Notes under the pieces: generated by a model
The model's database searches: none
What the model saw: only the letters and a program-made list of their open reading frames with translations
What the model was told of the DNA's origin: nothing
Program-made: the position numbers and the translations under genes
Shown here: piece by piece, positions 7,948 through 15,531 of the stretch
Layout of the letters: each line of letters starts with the position of its first letter
Position numbering within the stretch: the first letter of the stretch is position 1
Source: JACVRW01 sp963739095
GTDB lineage: Bacteria > Actinomycetota > Thermoleophilia > Solirubrobacterales > Thermoleophilaceae
Length of the DNA stretch: 64,000 nt
Direction: 5' to 3'
Assembly (NCBI GenBank): GCA_963739095.1
Contig: CAVTZF010000028.1
Coordinates: forward strand, 62,001 to 126,000

Positions 7948-8394
7948 TCAGCCGCCGCGCTGGTGGAAGTAGAACTCGGGCAGGGCCGCCTTGGCGACCT
8001 CCGCGGTGATCTGCTGCGCCTGATGCAGGTCGCCCGCGCGTACGGCCAGGTCGTCGATCGTCACGATCCCGACGAGCTCCTCGCCGTTCGTGACCGGCAG
8101 GCGCCGGATGTGGTGCTGGATCATGAGCGCGACGGCCTCCTCGAGGTCCATCTGGCTCTCACCCGTGACGAGCGGTCGCGAGGCATACGCGCCGGCCTGG
8201 TCGCCTACCTCGACGCGGTCCGCGACCACCGCAAGCGCCAGGTCGCGGTCGGTGATCACCCCGACCGGACGGCCGCCGTCGCAGACGACCACGGAGCCCA
8301 CGTTGCGGTCGCGCATGAGCTCGCCGACGTGGCGCAGGCTGTCCCCCGTCTCGGCCGTGACGACGCCCTGTGTCATCACCTCGGAGATGTGCAC
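7948..8394 (-). CDS. tandem CBS-domain protein
   Basis: A 148-residue protein made of two CBS domains (about 1-60 and 70-130) and little else. The motifs VGVITDRDLAL and VGIVTIDDLAV close the two domains. Such CBS pairs bind adenosine nucleotides or SAM and usually modulate a partner enzyme or transporter. The GTG start at 8394 is supported by TACAGT 6 bases upstream. It is the first gene of an operon with two membrane-associated proteins, which are candidates for its partner. Confidence 0.88.
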   Translation of the reverse strand: MHISEVMTQGVVTAETGDSLRHVGELMRDRNVGSVVVCDGGRPVGVITDRDLALAVVADRVEVGDQAGAYASRPLVTGESQMDLEEAVALMIQHHIRRLPVTNGEELVGIVTIDDLAVRAGDLHQAQQITAEVAKAALPEFYFHQRGG

Positions 8395-8400
8395 GGCGCG

Positions 8401-8406
8401 ACTGTA
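8401..8406 (-). promoter_or_regulatory. -10 element of the CBS operon, shared with divergent gene
   Basis: On the minus strand TACAGT lies 6 bases before the GTG at 8394. Its TA (8405-8406) is also the TA of the plus-strand box TATCGT. The whole intergenic region is 23 bp. Confidence 0.6.
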
Positions 8407-8410
8407 TCGT
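8405..8410 (+). promoter_or_regulatory. -10 element of the 8418 reductase gene, shared with divergent gene
   Basis: TATCGT, then 7 bases, then ATG at 8418. It overlaps the minus-strand TACAGT by the TA dinucleotide. Any -35 contacts for either gene would lie inside the other gene. Confidence 0.6.
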
Positions 8411-8417
8411 GCGCGCG

Positions 8418-9521
8418 ATGACGGTCGTGTTGTACGGCGCCAGCGGTTACACCGGTCGGCTCGTGGCCGGCGAGCTGCACCGGCGCGGCGTCGAGCACGT
8501 CCTGAGCGGGCGCGACCTCACGAAGCTCGAGCCTGTCGGAGCGGAGCACGGCACGCCCGTCAAGGCGGTGCCGCTCGACGACGAGGCCGGGCTGCGCGAT
8601 CTGCTCGCCGACGCGAGCGCGGTGATCAACTGCGCCGGCCCGTTCACGCTCGCGGGCGACGCGCTCGTGCGGGCGGCCGTCGACACCGGCACCCACTACG
8701 TCGATTCGACCGGCGAGCAGTCGTTCATCCAGATGGTCTTCGAGCGCCACGGCGCCGCCGCGGAACGCGCCGGCATCGCGCTCGTGCCCGCGATCGGCTT
8801 CGACTACCTGCCCGGAGACTGCATATCCCGCCTCGCCGCGGAGGGCCATGAGCCGCTCCGGGAGCTCGTGGTCGCCTACCACGTCGACAGCTTCGGGATG
8901 AGCCGCGGGACCCTGCGCTCCGCGCTGGAGGCGATGCAGAGCGGCGGCGTCATCTACGACGGCGGCGACTGGCGCCCCGCGCCGGGCGGCGTGTTCAGGG
9001 CGAGCTTCGACTTCCCGGAGCCGCTCGGCCACCAGACGATGTCGCGCTACCCGTCGGGCGAGGTGATCACGGTCCCGCGCCACACCAAGACGCGGCGGGT
9101 CGTCTCGCTGCTCTCGACCCGCACCGCCGTGCCGATCCCCGTGGCTGCGGAGCTCCTGCCGTACCTGCAGCCCGGGTTCGAGCTGGCGATGCGGACACCG
9201 ATCCGTGGTCTCCTCCAGGAGGCCGTCCGCGTGCTCCCCGAGGGCCCGTCCGAGGAGGGGCGGCGCGCCGCGGCCTGGACGGTCGTCGCCGATGCTCACA
9301 GCGAGGATGGCCGCACGAGCCGCGCTGTAGCGCGAGGGGTCGACGTATACGGGCTGACCTCCGTGACCCTCGTGCACGCGGCAACGCTCCTGAGCGCGCC
9401 GGACTACGACCGTGCGGGCGCGCTCGGGCCGGCCGCGGCCTTCGACCCGGTTGCCTTCCTCAACTTCCTGGGCGACCACGGCGTCTCATGGGAGCGCCCG
9501 GCGAAGGTTCCCTACCCTTGA
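8418..9521 (+). CDS. saccharopine dehydrogenase-like NAD(P)-binding oxidoreductase
   Basis: A 367-residue protein with an N-terminal Rossmann motif GASGYTGR at residues 6-13, then VINCAGPF near residue 75 and HYVDSTGEQ near 94. This order is typical of the saccharopine-dehydrogenase-like/trans-acting enoyl reductase family, which reduces diverse substrates; the substrate here is unknown. The ATG at 8418 was chosen because it starts the Rossmann strand and has TATCGT 7 bases before it. An upstream in-frame start would run into the divergent CBS gene. Confidence 0.82.
   Translation: MTVVLYGASGYTGRLVAGELHRRGVEHVLSGRDLTKLEPVGAEHGTPVKAVPLDDEAGLRDLLADASAVINCAGPFTLAGDALVRAAVDTGTHYVDSTGEQSFIQMVFERHGAAAERAGIALVPAIGFDYLPGDCISRLAAEGHEPLRELVVAYHVDSFGMSRGTLRSALEAMQSGGVIYDGGDWRPAPGGVFRASFDFPEPLGHQTMSRYPSGEVITVPRHTKTRRVVSLLSTRTAVPIPVAAELLPYLQPGFELAMRTPIRGLLQEAVRVLPEGPSEEGRRAAAWTVVADAHSEDGRTSRAVARGVDVYGLTSVTLVHAATLLSAPDYDRAGALGPAAAFDPVAFLNFLGDHGVSWERPAKVPYP
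9513..9518 (+). promoter_or_regulatory. -10 element of the 9525 gene
   Basis: TACCCT, then 6 bases, then ATG at 9525. It lies inside the last codons of the preceding reductase gene, so the small gene could be transcribed independently. Confidence 0.45.
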
Positions 9522-9524
9522 GAC

Positions 9525-9803
9525 ATGTCTTCTGAAGATCCCTTCGGCGGCCTGTTCGGCGACCCCGACGAACTCCGCCGTCGCATGGAGCAGTTCGCTG
9601 AGCAGATGCAGGGTGCGCAAAAGGTCGCCTGGGCCGACAACGCCATCAAGCTGGCGGTCGACATGACGGTCGCGGGCCTCGCCCGCATGAACCTCCAGGG
9701 CAACGCCGAGCAGCAGTCGCAGGACCTGCTTCAGGCGATGCGAGTGATGTTCCCCGAGGCCGTCATTCTCGTGCGCGAGGCGCGCGAGGGCTTCGGGACC
9801 TAG
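9525..9803 (+). CDS. small hypothetical protein
   Basis: A 92-residue soluble protein, no family recognised. It is Gln/Glu/Met-rich with likely helices (ELRRRMEQFAEQMQG, and NLQGNAEQQSQDLLQAM) and no membrane segment. It starts 3 bases after the reductase stop and has its own -10 box. Its last 41 bases overlap the convergent LPG-synthase-type gene. Function unknown. Confidence 0.6.
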   Translation: MSSEDPFGGLFGDPDELRRRMEQFAEQMQGAQKVAWADNAIKLAVDMTVAGLARMNLQGNAEQQSQDLLQAMRVMFPEAVILVREAREGFGT

Positions 9804-10836
9804 CGGCGGCCGGCTCTTCGTCCTCCGCCGGCTCGCGGTCGGCGGTCGGCGTCTGCGTGGTCGCGCCCTTCTCGCTCGCGCGGTCCTCGCGGCCGCGCGC
9901 GATGACCTCCTTGAAGCTGCGCACCCGGAAGATGAACACGAGCGCGGTGAAGCCGATCCCGAAGGTGAGCGCCCCGATCGCGATCTGCTGGCCGACCGAG
10001 TAGGCGGCGACGGTGGCGCCCGCGGCCGTCCCCGCGAACACCTGCGTGAGCAGCGCCTGCTGGACACCGGCTCCCTGCGGGGTGAACGGCACGGCGGCGG
10101 AGACGGCGTTCACACCGAGGACGAGCAGCACGTTCTTGACCGAGCCGCCCACGTTGAAGGCCTCGAGCAGCATCCAGAAGGCCGCGAAGCGGAAGCACCA
10201 GCCGGCGAACTGGACCGCGAAGACCTCGCGGAAGTAGCGCCTGCGGTCCTGGAGGATCGTGAATCCCTGCCGGACCCGCTCCCAGAAGGCGATCGCGCGG
10301 GTGCTCAGCAGCGCGAAGCCGACCAGCGCGGCGACCCCGAGCAGCGTCAGCACGAACAGCGTGAGCTGGGGGTTCTGCGCGAAGAAGGAGAGGTCGAAGG
10401 CGTTCAGCTTCGCGAAGTCCGGCGGCTTCGGGAACACGCCCTGGGTGAACGCGAAGATCAGGATCAGCGAGCCCATCGCGACGTCGTAGCCGAGCTCGAC
10501 GACGAAGCTGGCCGCCACCGCGGGGTAGCTCGAGTTCGGGATCGACGTCTTCGTGAGGAAGAGCCGGACGACATCGCCGCCGCGCGCCGGGATCACGGCG
10601 TTGAAGCCGTAGCCCGCGAAGTACGCGCCCCAGATCTCGCGGAAGGGCACGCGCTCGGTCGGATAGGCCGCGCGCAGGATGTTGAAGCTGGCTCGGGCGC
10701 GCAGCGACAGATAGATCGTGAACAAGACGAGCGCGAGCAGCAGCGGGACCAGCTGCACCGACGCGAGGTTCGAGAAGAACTCCCCGACCGCGTCGAAAAA
10801 AGACTGAAATGAATCGCCGAGGCTGGCGCTCTGCAC
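9763..10836 (-). CDS. lysylphosphatidylglycerol synthase TM-region (flippase-like) membrane protein
   Basis: A 357-residue polytopic membrane protein with about eight hydrophobic segments. The conserved segments GYGFNAVIPARGGDVVR and VSAAVPFTPQGAGVQQA mark the LPG-synthetase TM-region/UPF0104 family, which is thought to move or process lipids. There is no C-terminal lysyltransferase domain, only a charged 45-residue tail. I chose GTG at 10836 because TACCTT lies 7 bases upstream and this removes an overlap with the sigma factor gene. A start at 10896 would add 20 unconserved residues. Confidence 0.82.
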   Translation of the reverse strand: MQSASLGDSFQSFFDAVGEFFSNLASVQLVPLLLALVLFTIYLSLRARASFNILRAAYPTERVPFREIWGAYFAGYGFNAVIPARGGDVVRLFLTKTSIPNSSYPAVAASFVVELGYDVAMGSLILIFAFTQGVFPKPPDFAKLNAFDLSFFAQNPQLTLFVLTLLGVAALVGFALLSTRAIAFWERVRQGFTILQDRRRYFREVFAVQFAGWCFRFAAFWMLLEAFNVGGSVKNVLLVLGVNAVSAAVPFTPQGAGVQQALLTQVFAGTAAGATVAAYSVGQQIAIGALTFGIGFTALVFIFRVRSFKEVIARGREDRASEKGATTQTPTADREPAEDEEPAAARSRSPRAPRARE

Positions 10837-10843
10837 CCGCAGA

Positions 10844-10849
10844 AAGGTA
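10844..10849 (-). promoter_or_regulatory. -10 element of the LPG-synthase-type gene
   Basis: On the minus strand TACCTT lies 7 bases before GTG at 10836. This decides the start between 10836 and the longer 10896. Confidence 0.5.
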
Positions 10850-10903
10850 AGGGGGACGGCGCCAGGAGAGGAGGGCGCGCGAACCGGTGGCCCCAAAGGC
10901 GCG

Positions 10904-10909
10904 TATAAC
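10904..10909 (+). promoter_or_regulatory. -10 element of the ECF sigma factor gene
   Basis: TATAAC, then 7 bases, then ATG at 10917. The last base deviates from TANNNT, as also at 12180-12185. Confidence 0.45.
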
Positions 10910-10916
10910 GGGGCGC

Positions 10917-11465
10917 ATGGCCGCCAGCGACGCCCGCCTCGTGGAGCGAATTCCGCAGGACGAAAGCGGGGAGGAGCTGCGCGAGCTGTACCGCCGCTAC
11001 GCGGGCGAGCTGTTCGGATTCAGCTGCAACGCGCTGGGGGATCGTGAGCTCGCCGAGGAGGTCGTGCAGGACGTATTTGCGAGGCTCTGGAGACATGCAG
11101 GTGACTACGACCCCACGAAGGCCAGCGTGCGCACTTGGCTCTACGCGATCGCGCGCAATCGAATCGTCGACGCGCGCCGGCGCGCATCGGTGCGGCCCGG
11201 GCTCGTCCCTGCTGACGAGGAGAAGGCGCCGGAGGAGCTCGACCGCGAGCTCGAGCAATGCGTCCTGCGCTGGCAGGTCGCTGCCGCGCTCACGCGCCTG
11301 TCATCGGAGCACCGCGAGGTGATCCGGCTCTCTCACTGGGGCGGGCTCAGCCTGCGCGAGATCGCCGAACGCAAGGGGATCCCGCTCGGGACGGCGAAGA
11401 GCCGCGCCTACTACGCCCTGCAGAGCCTGCGCCTGATCCTCGACGAGATGGAGGTCGAACGGTGA
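10917..11465 (+). CDS. ECF-type RNA polymerase sigma factor
   Basis: A 182-residue group IV sigma factor. Region 2 (about 18-85) shows ELYRRYAGELFGF, EVVQDVFARLW and TWLYAIARNRIVD, which contact core and the -10 element. Region 4 (about 120-175) shows LSSEHREVI and SLREIAERKGIPLGTAKSR, the -35-binding helix-turn-helix. The start at 10917 fits the TATAAC box. The gene overlaps the anti-sigma gene by 4 bases, the usual SigK/RskA-like arrangement. Autoregulation is likely but not visible. Confidence 0.93.
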   Translation: MAASDARLVERIPQDESGEELRELYRRYAGELFGFSCNALGDRELAEEVVQDVFARLWRHAGDYDPTKASVRTWLYAIARNRIVDARRRASVRPGLVPADEEKAPEELDRELEQCVLRWQVAAALTRLSSEHREVIRLSHWGGLSLREIAERKGIPLGTAKSRAYYALQSLRLILDEMEVER

Positions 11466-12154
11466 GCGGCTGCCCGACCCACGGCGCGCTGCTCGGCGGG
11501 TACGTGCTGGGAGCGCTCGAGCCGCCGGAGATGGAGGCGATGCGCCTGCATCTCGAAAGCTGCCCCCAGTGCGCGCGCGAGGAGCGCAAGCTCGCCGGGC
11601 TGCCGGCGCTGCTCGACACGATCGAGCCGGGCGACGTCCCCCCTCCCCAGCTTTCACCTGAGCTCGAGGAGCTGGTGCTCGATCGGTTCGTGCGCGAGCG
11701 CCAGCCGGAGCGGCCGAGCGGCCCGCGCTGGCGGCGCGTGCCGGTCCTGGCAGCCGCCTCGGGGATCGCAGCCGCGCTGATCGTCGGCCTGGTCGTGCTG
11801 CTCATCGGCGGCGAGGCCGAGGACACCGCCTACGCGTGGTCGTCCCTGAAGGGGCGCGGCGCGGCCGCCGATTCACGCGCCTACGCCCGGCTGACCTCCG
11901 TCGACGCCGGCACCCGTGTGTCGCTGCAGGCGCGCCGGCTGCCCGGCACGGGAGGCCAGTTCGAGCTCTGGTGCGTGCGCACGGACGGCCGCTGGGTGAG
12001 CGGCGGGACCTTCAAGTCGCGCGCGGACGGCCGCGCGGCGGCCGAGCTGACGGCGGCGGTAACCCCGGGCAACTACCACAAGATCGTGGTCACCACGATG
12101 GGCGGCGGGCCCGAGCCGGGAACGCCGGTGCTGCGCGGCAAGCTCAACTACTGA
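11462..12154 (+). CDS. zinc-binding anti-sigma factor, RskA-like
   Basis: A 230-residue transmembrane regulator. The N-terminal anti-sigma domain carries the zinc motif His-x3-Cys-x2-Cys as HLESCPQC around residue 30-38. One membrane helix follows at about 95-115 (ASGIAAALIVGLVVLLIGG). The C-terminal RskA-type domain is outside the membrane (GGQFELWCVRTDGRW). It should hold the upstream sigma factor until proteolysis releases it. The GTG start at 11462 overlaps the sigma stop (GTGA). The stimulus is unknown; the RskA half often senses redox or envelope stress. Confidence 0.9.
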   Translation: MSGCPTHGALLGGYVLGALEPPEMEAMRLHLESCPQCAREERKLAGLPALLDTIEPGDVPPPQLSPELEELVLDRFVRERQPERPSGPRWRRVPVLAAASGIAAALIVGLVVLLIGGEAEDTAYAWSSLKGRGAAADSRAYARLTSVDAGTRVSLQARRLPGTGGQFELWCVRTDGRWVSGGTFKSRADGRAAAELTAAVTPGNYHKIVVTTMGGGPEPGTPVLRGKLNY

Positions 12155-12179
12155 TCGAACCGGGTTTCGGGCCGGTGCG

Positions 12180-12185
12180 TACAAC
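12180..12185 (+). promoter_or_regulatory. -10 element of the copper lipoprotein gene
   Basis: TACAAC, then 7 bases, then ATG at 12193. Confidence 0.4.
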
Positions 12186-12192
12186 CCGTGAC

Positions 12193-12630
12193 ATGCGCGC
12201 TCGAATCACATTCCTCCTGGCTCTCCTGGCGCTGTGCATCTTCGTCGCAGCGGGCTGTGGCGACGACGATGACGACGGAGGCGGAGGCGGCTCGGACAAC
12301 TCGAGCGCGGAGTCCTCGAACGACGGCGGTGGCGGGGGTGGCGGAGGCGAGACGCTCAAGCTCGCGGCCGACCCGAGCGGCGCGCTCAAGTTCGACAAGA
12401 CCTCGCTGACGGCGAAGGCCGGCAACGTCACGGTCGACATGGACAACCCCTCGAACGTGCCCCATGCGATCGAGGTCGAGGGCAACGGCGTCGAGGAAGA
12501 GGGCGAGGTCGTCGAGAAGGGCGGCGTCTCAACCGTGACGGCCGACCTGAAGCCCGGCGAATACGAGTTCTACTGCCCCGTCGACGGCCACAAGGCCGCC
12601 GGCATGGAGGGGACGCTGACGGTCAAGTGA
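12193..12630 (+). CDS. cupredoxin-like lipoprotein
   Basis: A 145-residue exported protein. The signal peptide ends in a lipobox, VAAGC, with the lipidated Cys near residue 20, followed by a Asp/Gly/Ser linker to about residue 55. The mature domain has the type 1 copper ligands in plastocyanin-like order: His in VPHAIEVEG, then Cys, His and Met in FYCPVDGHKAAGM. It probably carries electrons or copper at the outer face of the membrane. It follows the anti-sigma gene by 38 bp and has its own box; RskA-regulated expression is possible. Confidence 0.85.
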   Translation: MRARITFLLALLALCIFVAAGCGDDDDDGGGGGSDNSSAESSNDGGGGGGGGETLKLAADPSGALKFDKTSLTAKAGNVTVDMDNPSNVPHAIEVEGNGVEEEGEVVEKGGVSTVTADLKPGEYEFYCPVDGHKAAGMEGTLTVK

Positions 12631-12631
12631 C

Positions 12632-13087
12632 TCAGGCCGCGAGCGCGGCGAGCACCTGCTCGTCGTGCTCCGCCGGCTTCACGTTTCGCAGCACCGTCCG
12701 GACCACGCCGTCCTCGTCGATGACGAAGGTCGTGCGCTCGTTGCCCCAGTAGGTCCTGCCATACCTCGACTTCTCGACCCAGACGCCGTACTCGTCCGCG
12801 ACAGCGTGGTCCTCGTCGGCGAGCAGGTCGAAGTTGAGCGCCTCGTCGTCGTGGAACTTCTTGATCCGCTTGACGGGGTCGGGCGACAGACCGAGCACGA
12901 CCGCTCCCGCGCCCTCGTAGTCGGGCAGGTGGTCGCGCACGCCGCAGGCCTGGGTCGTGCACCCGGGCGTCGAGGCCTTCGGGTAGAAGTAGACGACGAC
13001 CGGCTTGCCGCGCAGCCCTGACAGGCGCACAGGCTCGCCGTCCTGGTTCTGCAGCTCGAAGTCCGGGGCCTTGTCTCCCTCTTTCAT
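12632..13087 (-). CDS. bcp: peroxiredoxin of the Bcp/PrxQ type
   Basis: A 151-residue thiol peroxidase that reduces hydrogen and organic peroxides. The motif TPGCTTQAC holds the peroxidatic Cys and, five residues later, the resolving Cys typical of atypical 2-Cys Bcp. FYPKASTPG precedes it. The start MKEGDKAPDF at 13087 overlaps the Fpg stop by 4 bases (ATGA). An upstream in-frame extension would only cover Fpg coding sequence. It pairs oxidant defence with oxidative DNA repair in one operon. Confidence 0.93.
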   Translation of the reverse strand: MKEGDKAPDFELQNQDGEPVRLSGLRGKPVVVYFYPKASTPGCTTQACGVRDHLPDYEGAGAVVLGLSPDPVKRIKKFHDDEALNFDLLADEDHAVADEYGVWVEKSRYGRTYWGNERTTFVIDEDGVVRTVLRNVKPAEHDEQVLAALAA

Positions 13088-13932
13088 TTCAGTAGGCGTG
13101 ACAGTCGACGGTCCTTCAGCACGCGGCCGCCGGTCTGCTCTTCGGGGCAGTAGCACATGACGTAGTCCTTGAAGTGGATTGCTTCGATACGGGCGCCGCA
13201 GCGCGGGCAGTCCTCGCCGGCGCGGCGGTGAACCTGCAGCGGCATCGGCAGCTTGTCAGGAACCGTGTCGCCGATGACCTCCTCGTAGTGAACGAGCGCG
13301 CCGCCGAGCACCTCGTCGCAGGCGGCGTGCAGGGTCCCCAGCTCCTCCTCGTCGAGGTCGGAGCCCTTCTGGAAGGGCGACAGCCGCGCAGTCCAGAGGA
13401 GCTCGTCGACCCACGAGCGCCCGATCCCGGCGATCGTGCGCTGGTCGCGCAGCAGCGGGTGGAGATGGCGCGGCTGGTCGAGCAGGCGCGCGAACTCGTC
13501 GAGCGGAGGCGCCGGGAACGCGTCGGGGCCGAGGCCGTCGACGGCGTCGTCGTTCTGCACCTCGTCCGATCGCAGCAGCTTCGCCCAGGCGCGCTGCTGC
13601 GTACCGAACTCGCGCAGGCGCAGCTCGCGGCCGTCCTCGAGCCGCACGAGCACACGCGAGGCACGGTCACGCAACGACGCGCGCGTGTCGAAGAGCTGCA
13701 GCCGCCCGGCCGACATCAGGTGAATGAGGAGGGTGAGGTCCCCCGCCTCGACGGCCAGCATCTTGCCGATCCTGCGGACGCCGTCGGGCTCGCGGCCGAC
13801 CAGCGCCTCGAGCGGCGGGTCGAAGGTCTTGAGCGCATTGATGCCCGGCGCAAGCGCCGACTCGACGCGGGCACCCGACAGCCCGCGCGTGAGGCGACGC
13901 GCCGTGATCTCGACCTCGGGTAGCTCGGGCAT
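13084..13932 (-). CDS. Fpg/Nei-family DNA glycosylase-AP lyase
   Basis: A 282-residue base-excision repair enzyme. The N-terminal PELPEVE places the catalytic Pro after Met removal and Glu at position 3; Lys57 in IGKMLAVE fits the beta-hairpin lysine. The helix-two-turn-helix region is TIAGIGRSWVDELLW. The C-terminal zinc finger starts CPRC but the expected second pair reads YCPEEQ, so the fourth Cys is Glu; an extra Cys stands two residues before the third (MCYC). The end TGGRVLKDRRLSRLLK matches actinobacterial Fpg-like proteins. Substrate range (8-oxoG or oxidised pyrimidines) is not decidable here. Confidence 0.9.
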   Translation of the reverse strand: MPELPEVEITARRLTRGLSGARVESALAPGINALKTFDPPLEALVGREPDGVRRIGKMLAVEAGDLTLLIHLMSAGRLQLFDTRASLRDRASRVLVRLEDGRELRLREFGTQQRAWAKLLRSDEVQNDDAVDGLGPDAFPAPPLDEFARLLDQPRHLHPLLRDQRTIAGIGRSWVDELLWTARLSPFQKGSDLDEEELGTLHAACDEVLGGALVHYEEVIGDTVPDKLPMPLQVHRRAGEDCPRCGARIEAIHFKDYVMCYCPEEQTGGRVLKDRRLSRLLK

Positions 13933-13938
13933 GCTTCA

Positions 13939-13944
13939 AGACTA
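13939..13944 (-). promoter_or_regulatory. -10 element of the fpg-bcp operon, shared with rpiB
   Basis: On the minus strand TAGTCT lies 6 bases before ATG at 13932. Its TA at 13943-13944 is also the TA of the plus-strand TAGGCT. The layout is mirror-symmetric: 6-base spacers on both sides in a 22 bp intergenic region. Confidence 0.65.
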
Positions 13945-13948
13945 GGCT
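13943..13948 (+). promoter_or_regulatory. -10 element of rpiB, shared with fpg
   Basis: TAGGCT, then 6 bases, then ATG at 13955. Shares TA with the opposing TAGTCT. Confidence 0.65.
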
Positions 13949-13954
13949 GCGGAC

Positions 13955-14392
13955 ATGCGCATCTCAGTCGCAGCCGACGAGCGCGCCGGCGTCGCCGAGG
14001 CCGTCGTCGAGGAGCTGCGGCGGCGCGGGCACGAGCCGCTCGTGCACGGGGCGCTCAACGACGGGGAGCGGGACGACTGGGCCTGGGCGAGCGAGGCTGC
14101 CGCCCGTGACGTGGCCGAGGGCCGAGCTGACCAGGCGGTCGTGTGCTGCTGGACCGGCACGGGCGCGTCGATCGCCGCCAACAAGGTCGCCGGGATCCGC
14201 GCGGCCCTCTGCAGCGACGCGGAGACGGCCCGCGGGGCGCGCACCTGGAACGACGCCAACGTGCTCGCGCTGTCGCTGCGCACGACGAGCGAGGCCGTGC
14301 TCGGCGAGATCCTCGACGGTTGGTTCGAGACCCCGCCCAGCGACGAGGCGGACGACGTCGCGAACGTCCGCCACCTGGACGAGATCGACTAG
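13955..14392 (+). CDS. RpiB/LacA/LacB-family sugar-phosphate isomerase
   Basis: A 145-residue isomerase of the ribose-5-phosphate isomerase B fold. The N-terminus MRISVAADE has the strand and Asp of the substrate site. The active-site loop VVCCWTGTGASIAANKV includes the general-base Cys region and the GTGxSIAANK phosphate-binding motif. RAALCSDAETA and WNDANVLALS follow as in the family. It could interconvert ribose and ribulose 5-phosphates, in the same pathway as rpe. Its last 4 bases overlap the convergent secreted-protein gene. Confidence 0.88.
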   Translation: MRISVAADERAGVAEAVVEELRRRGHEPLVHGALNDGERDDWAWASEAAARDVAEGRADQAVVCCWTGTGASIAANKVAGIRAALCSDAETARGARTWNDANVLALSLRTTSEAVLGEILDGWFETPPSDEADDVANVRHLDEID

Positions 14393-15531
14393 CGCACCGA
14401 GTCGGCGAAGCCGAGCCGGAAGCGCTTCGTCATGCCGCGCAGGCCGTCCTTGCGCGCCAGCGCCGCGTAGTTGCCCGGCACCGCGAGCCGCGGCGTGAGC
14501 GTCACGCGCCCGCCGCGGCCGGTGCGACGCCGCACCTCGGCCAGCGTCACGACGGCGCCGGCCACGGGCCGGCCGCGGTGCAGCACGCGGATCGAGATCC
14601 GCGGTCGCTTCTTCTGGGCCGCGGTGGCGCGGGCCGTCAGCCGCAGTCCGGCCCGGCCGCGCGCACGGGTGAAGTGGAGCAGCGCCACCGACGGGGGGAA
14701 CGTCGGCTTGATGGCGAGCGGCGCGATCAGCCAGTGGAGCTCGCCGTTCATGAGCCGCATGCTGTGCAGACCCTCCGCCTCTCCCTCGACGTTCGGCAGC
14801 TCGAGCTCGAGCCGGCGGGTGCCGTTGCGCAATTCGACCGACCAGACCTGGTAGGTCGTGCCGACGGCGCCGGCGAGGAACAGCCGGCCACCCGCGAACG
14901 CCGCCCCGGTCACACCGCTGGGTGGCACGGCGCCACGCAGCCGCCGCACGGCACGCAACGGCGCGCCGGCCGGTGCCGCTCGCGCCGGCCTCACGTCGGC
15001 CGCACGGTAGGCGAGCAGGTCGCTGCCGCTCGAGGTCCACAGCAGCCTGCCGTCCGGCGAGCTCTCGACCCACATCGCCTTGGCGATCTGGGCTGGGTCG
15101 AGCTTGACGTAGTAGCGAAAGGCGAGCGAGCGCGGGTCGGCCACGCCGAACGAGCCGGTGCCGCACGTATTGCCTCCGTTGGGCGCACCGGACGTGAAGC
15201 ACTCGAGCGGCAGCAGCACGCGGCCGCCCTCCGCGCGGTCCCAGGAGATGTCGCCGACGTGGTTGTAGCCCTCGGTCGCCAGGACCGCCGGAGGGATCGC
15301 GGGGTCGAGCCTGGCGCGCTCGGCGAGCGACGGCGCGGTCCGGTACAGCCCCTGCTGAAGCCCGCTGAAGAACACACTGGGCGCCCGCGGCGGCGAGCTC
15401 ACGCCCTGCCAATACGAATTCGACACCGAGCTGTACCCGGTCATGATCCAGCGGCCGGGATCGCGAGCGTACGCCGGGGCAGCGAGCACCAGCATCGCCG
15501 CGAGCATGACTGTCGCGAGCCGCAACCTCAC
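14389..15531 (-). CDS. secreted hypothetical protein
   Basis: A 380-residue exported protein. A signal peptide with hydrophobic core LATVMLAAMLVLAAPA ends in AYA near residue 22. The mature part has recurring beta-rich segments (LLWTSSGSDLLAY, GGRLFLAGAVGTTYQVW, NGELHWLIAPL) suggesting a beta-propeller, and a C-terminal beta-sandwich-like segment with HRGRPVAGAVVTLAEV, as in Ig-like carboxypeptidase-regulatory folds. No catalytic motif is recognised. Its start overlaps the stop of the upstream MFS gene by 4 bases. Confidence 0.65.
   Translation of the reverse strand: MRLRLATVMLAAMLVLAAPAYARDPGRWIMTGYSSVSNSYWQGVSSPPRAPSVFFSGLQQGLYRTAPSLAERARLDPAIPPAVLATEGYNHVGDISWDRAEGGRVLLPLECFTSGAPNGGNTCGTGSFGVADPRSLAFRYYVKLDPAQIAKAMWVESSPDGRLLWTSSGSDLLAYRAADVRPARAAPAGAPLRAVRRLRGAVPPSGVTGAAFAGGRLFLAGAVGTTYQVWSVELRNGTRRLELELPNVEGEAEGLHSMRLMNGELHWLIAPLAIKPTFPPSVALLHFTRARGRAGLRLTARATAAQKKRPRISIRVLHRGRPVAGAVVTLAEVRRRTGRGGRVTLTPRLAVPGNYAALARKDGLRGMTKRFRLGFADSVR

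Noticed and set aside
12275..12350. GGC/GGT-rich stretch in the copper lipoprotein as a separate repeat element
   Set aside because: It codes for the Gly/Asp/Ser linker after the lipobox, usual in such lipoproteins.
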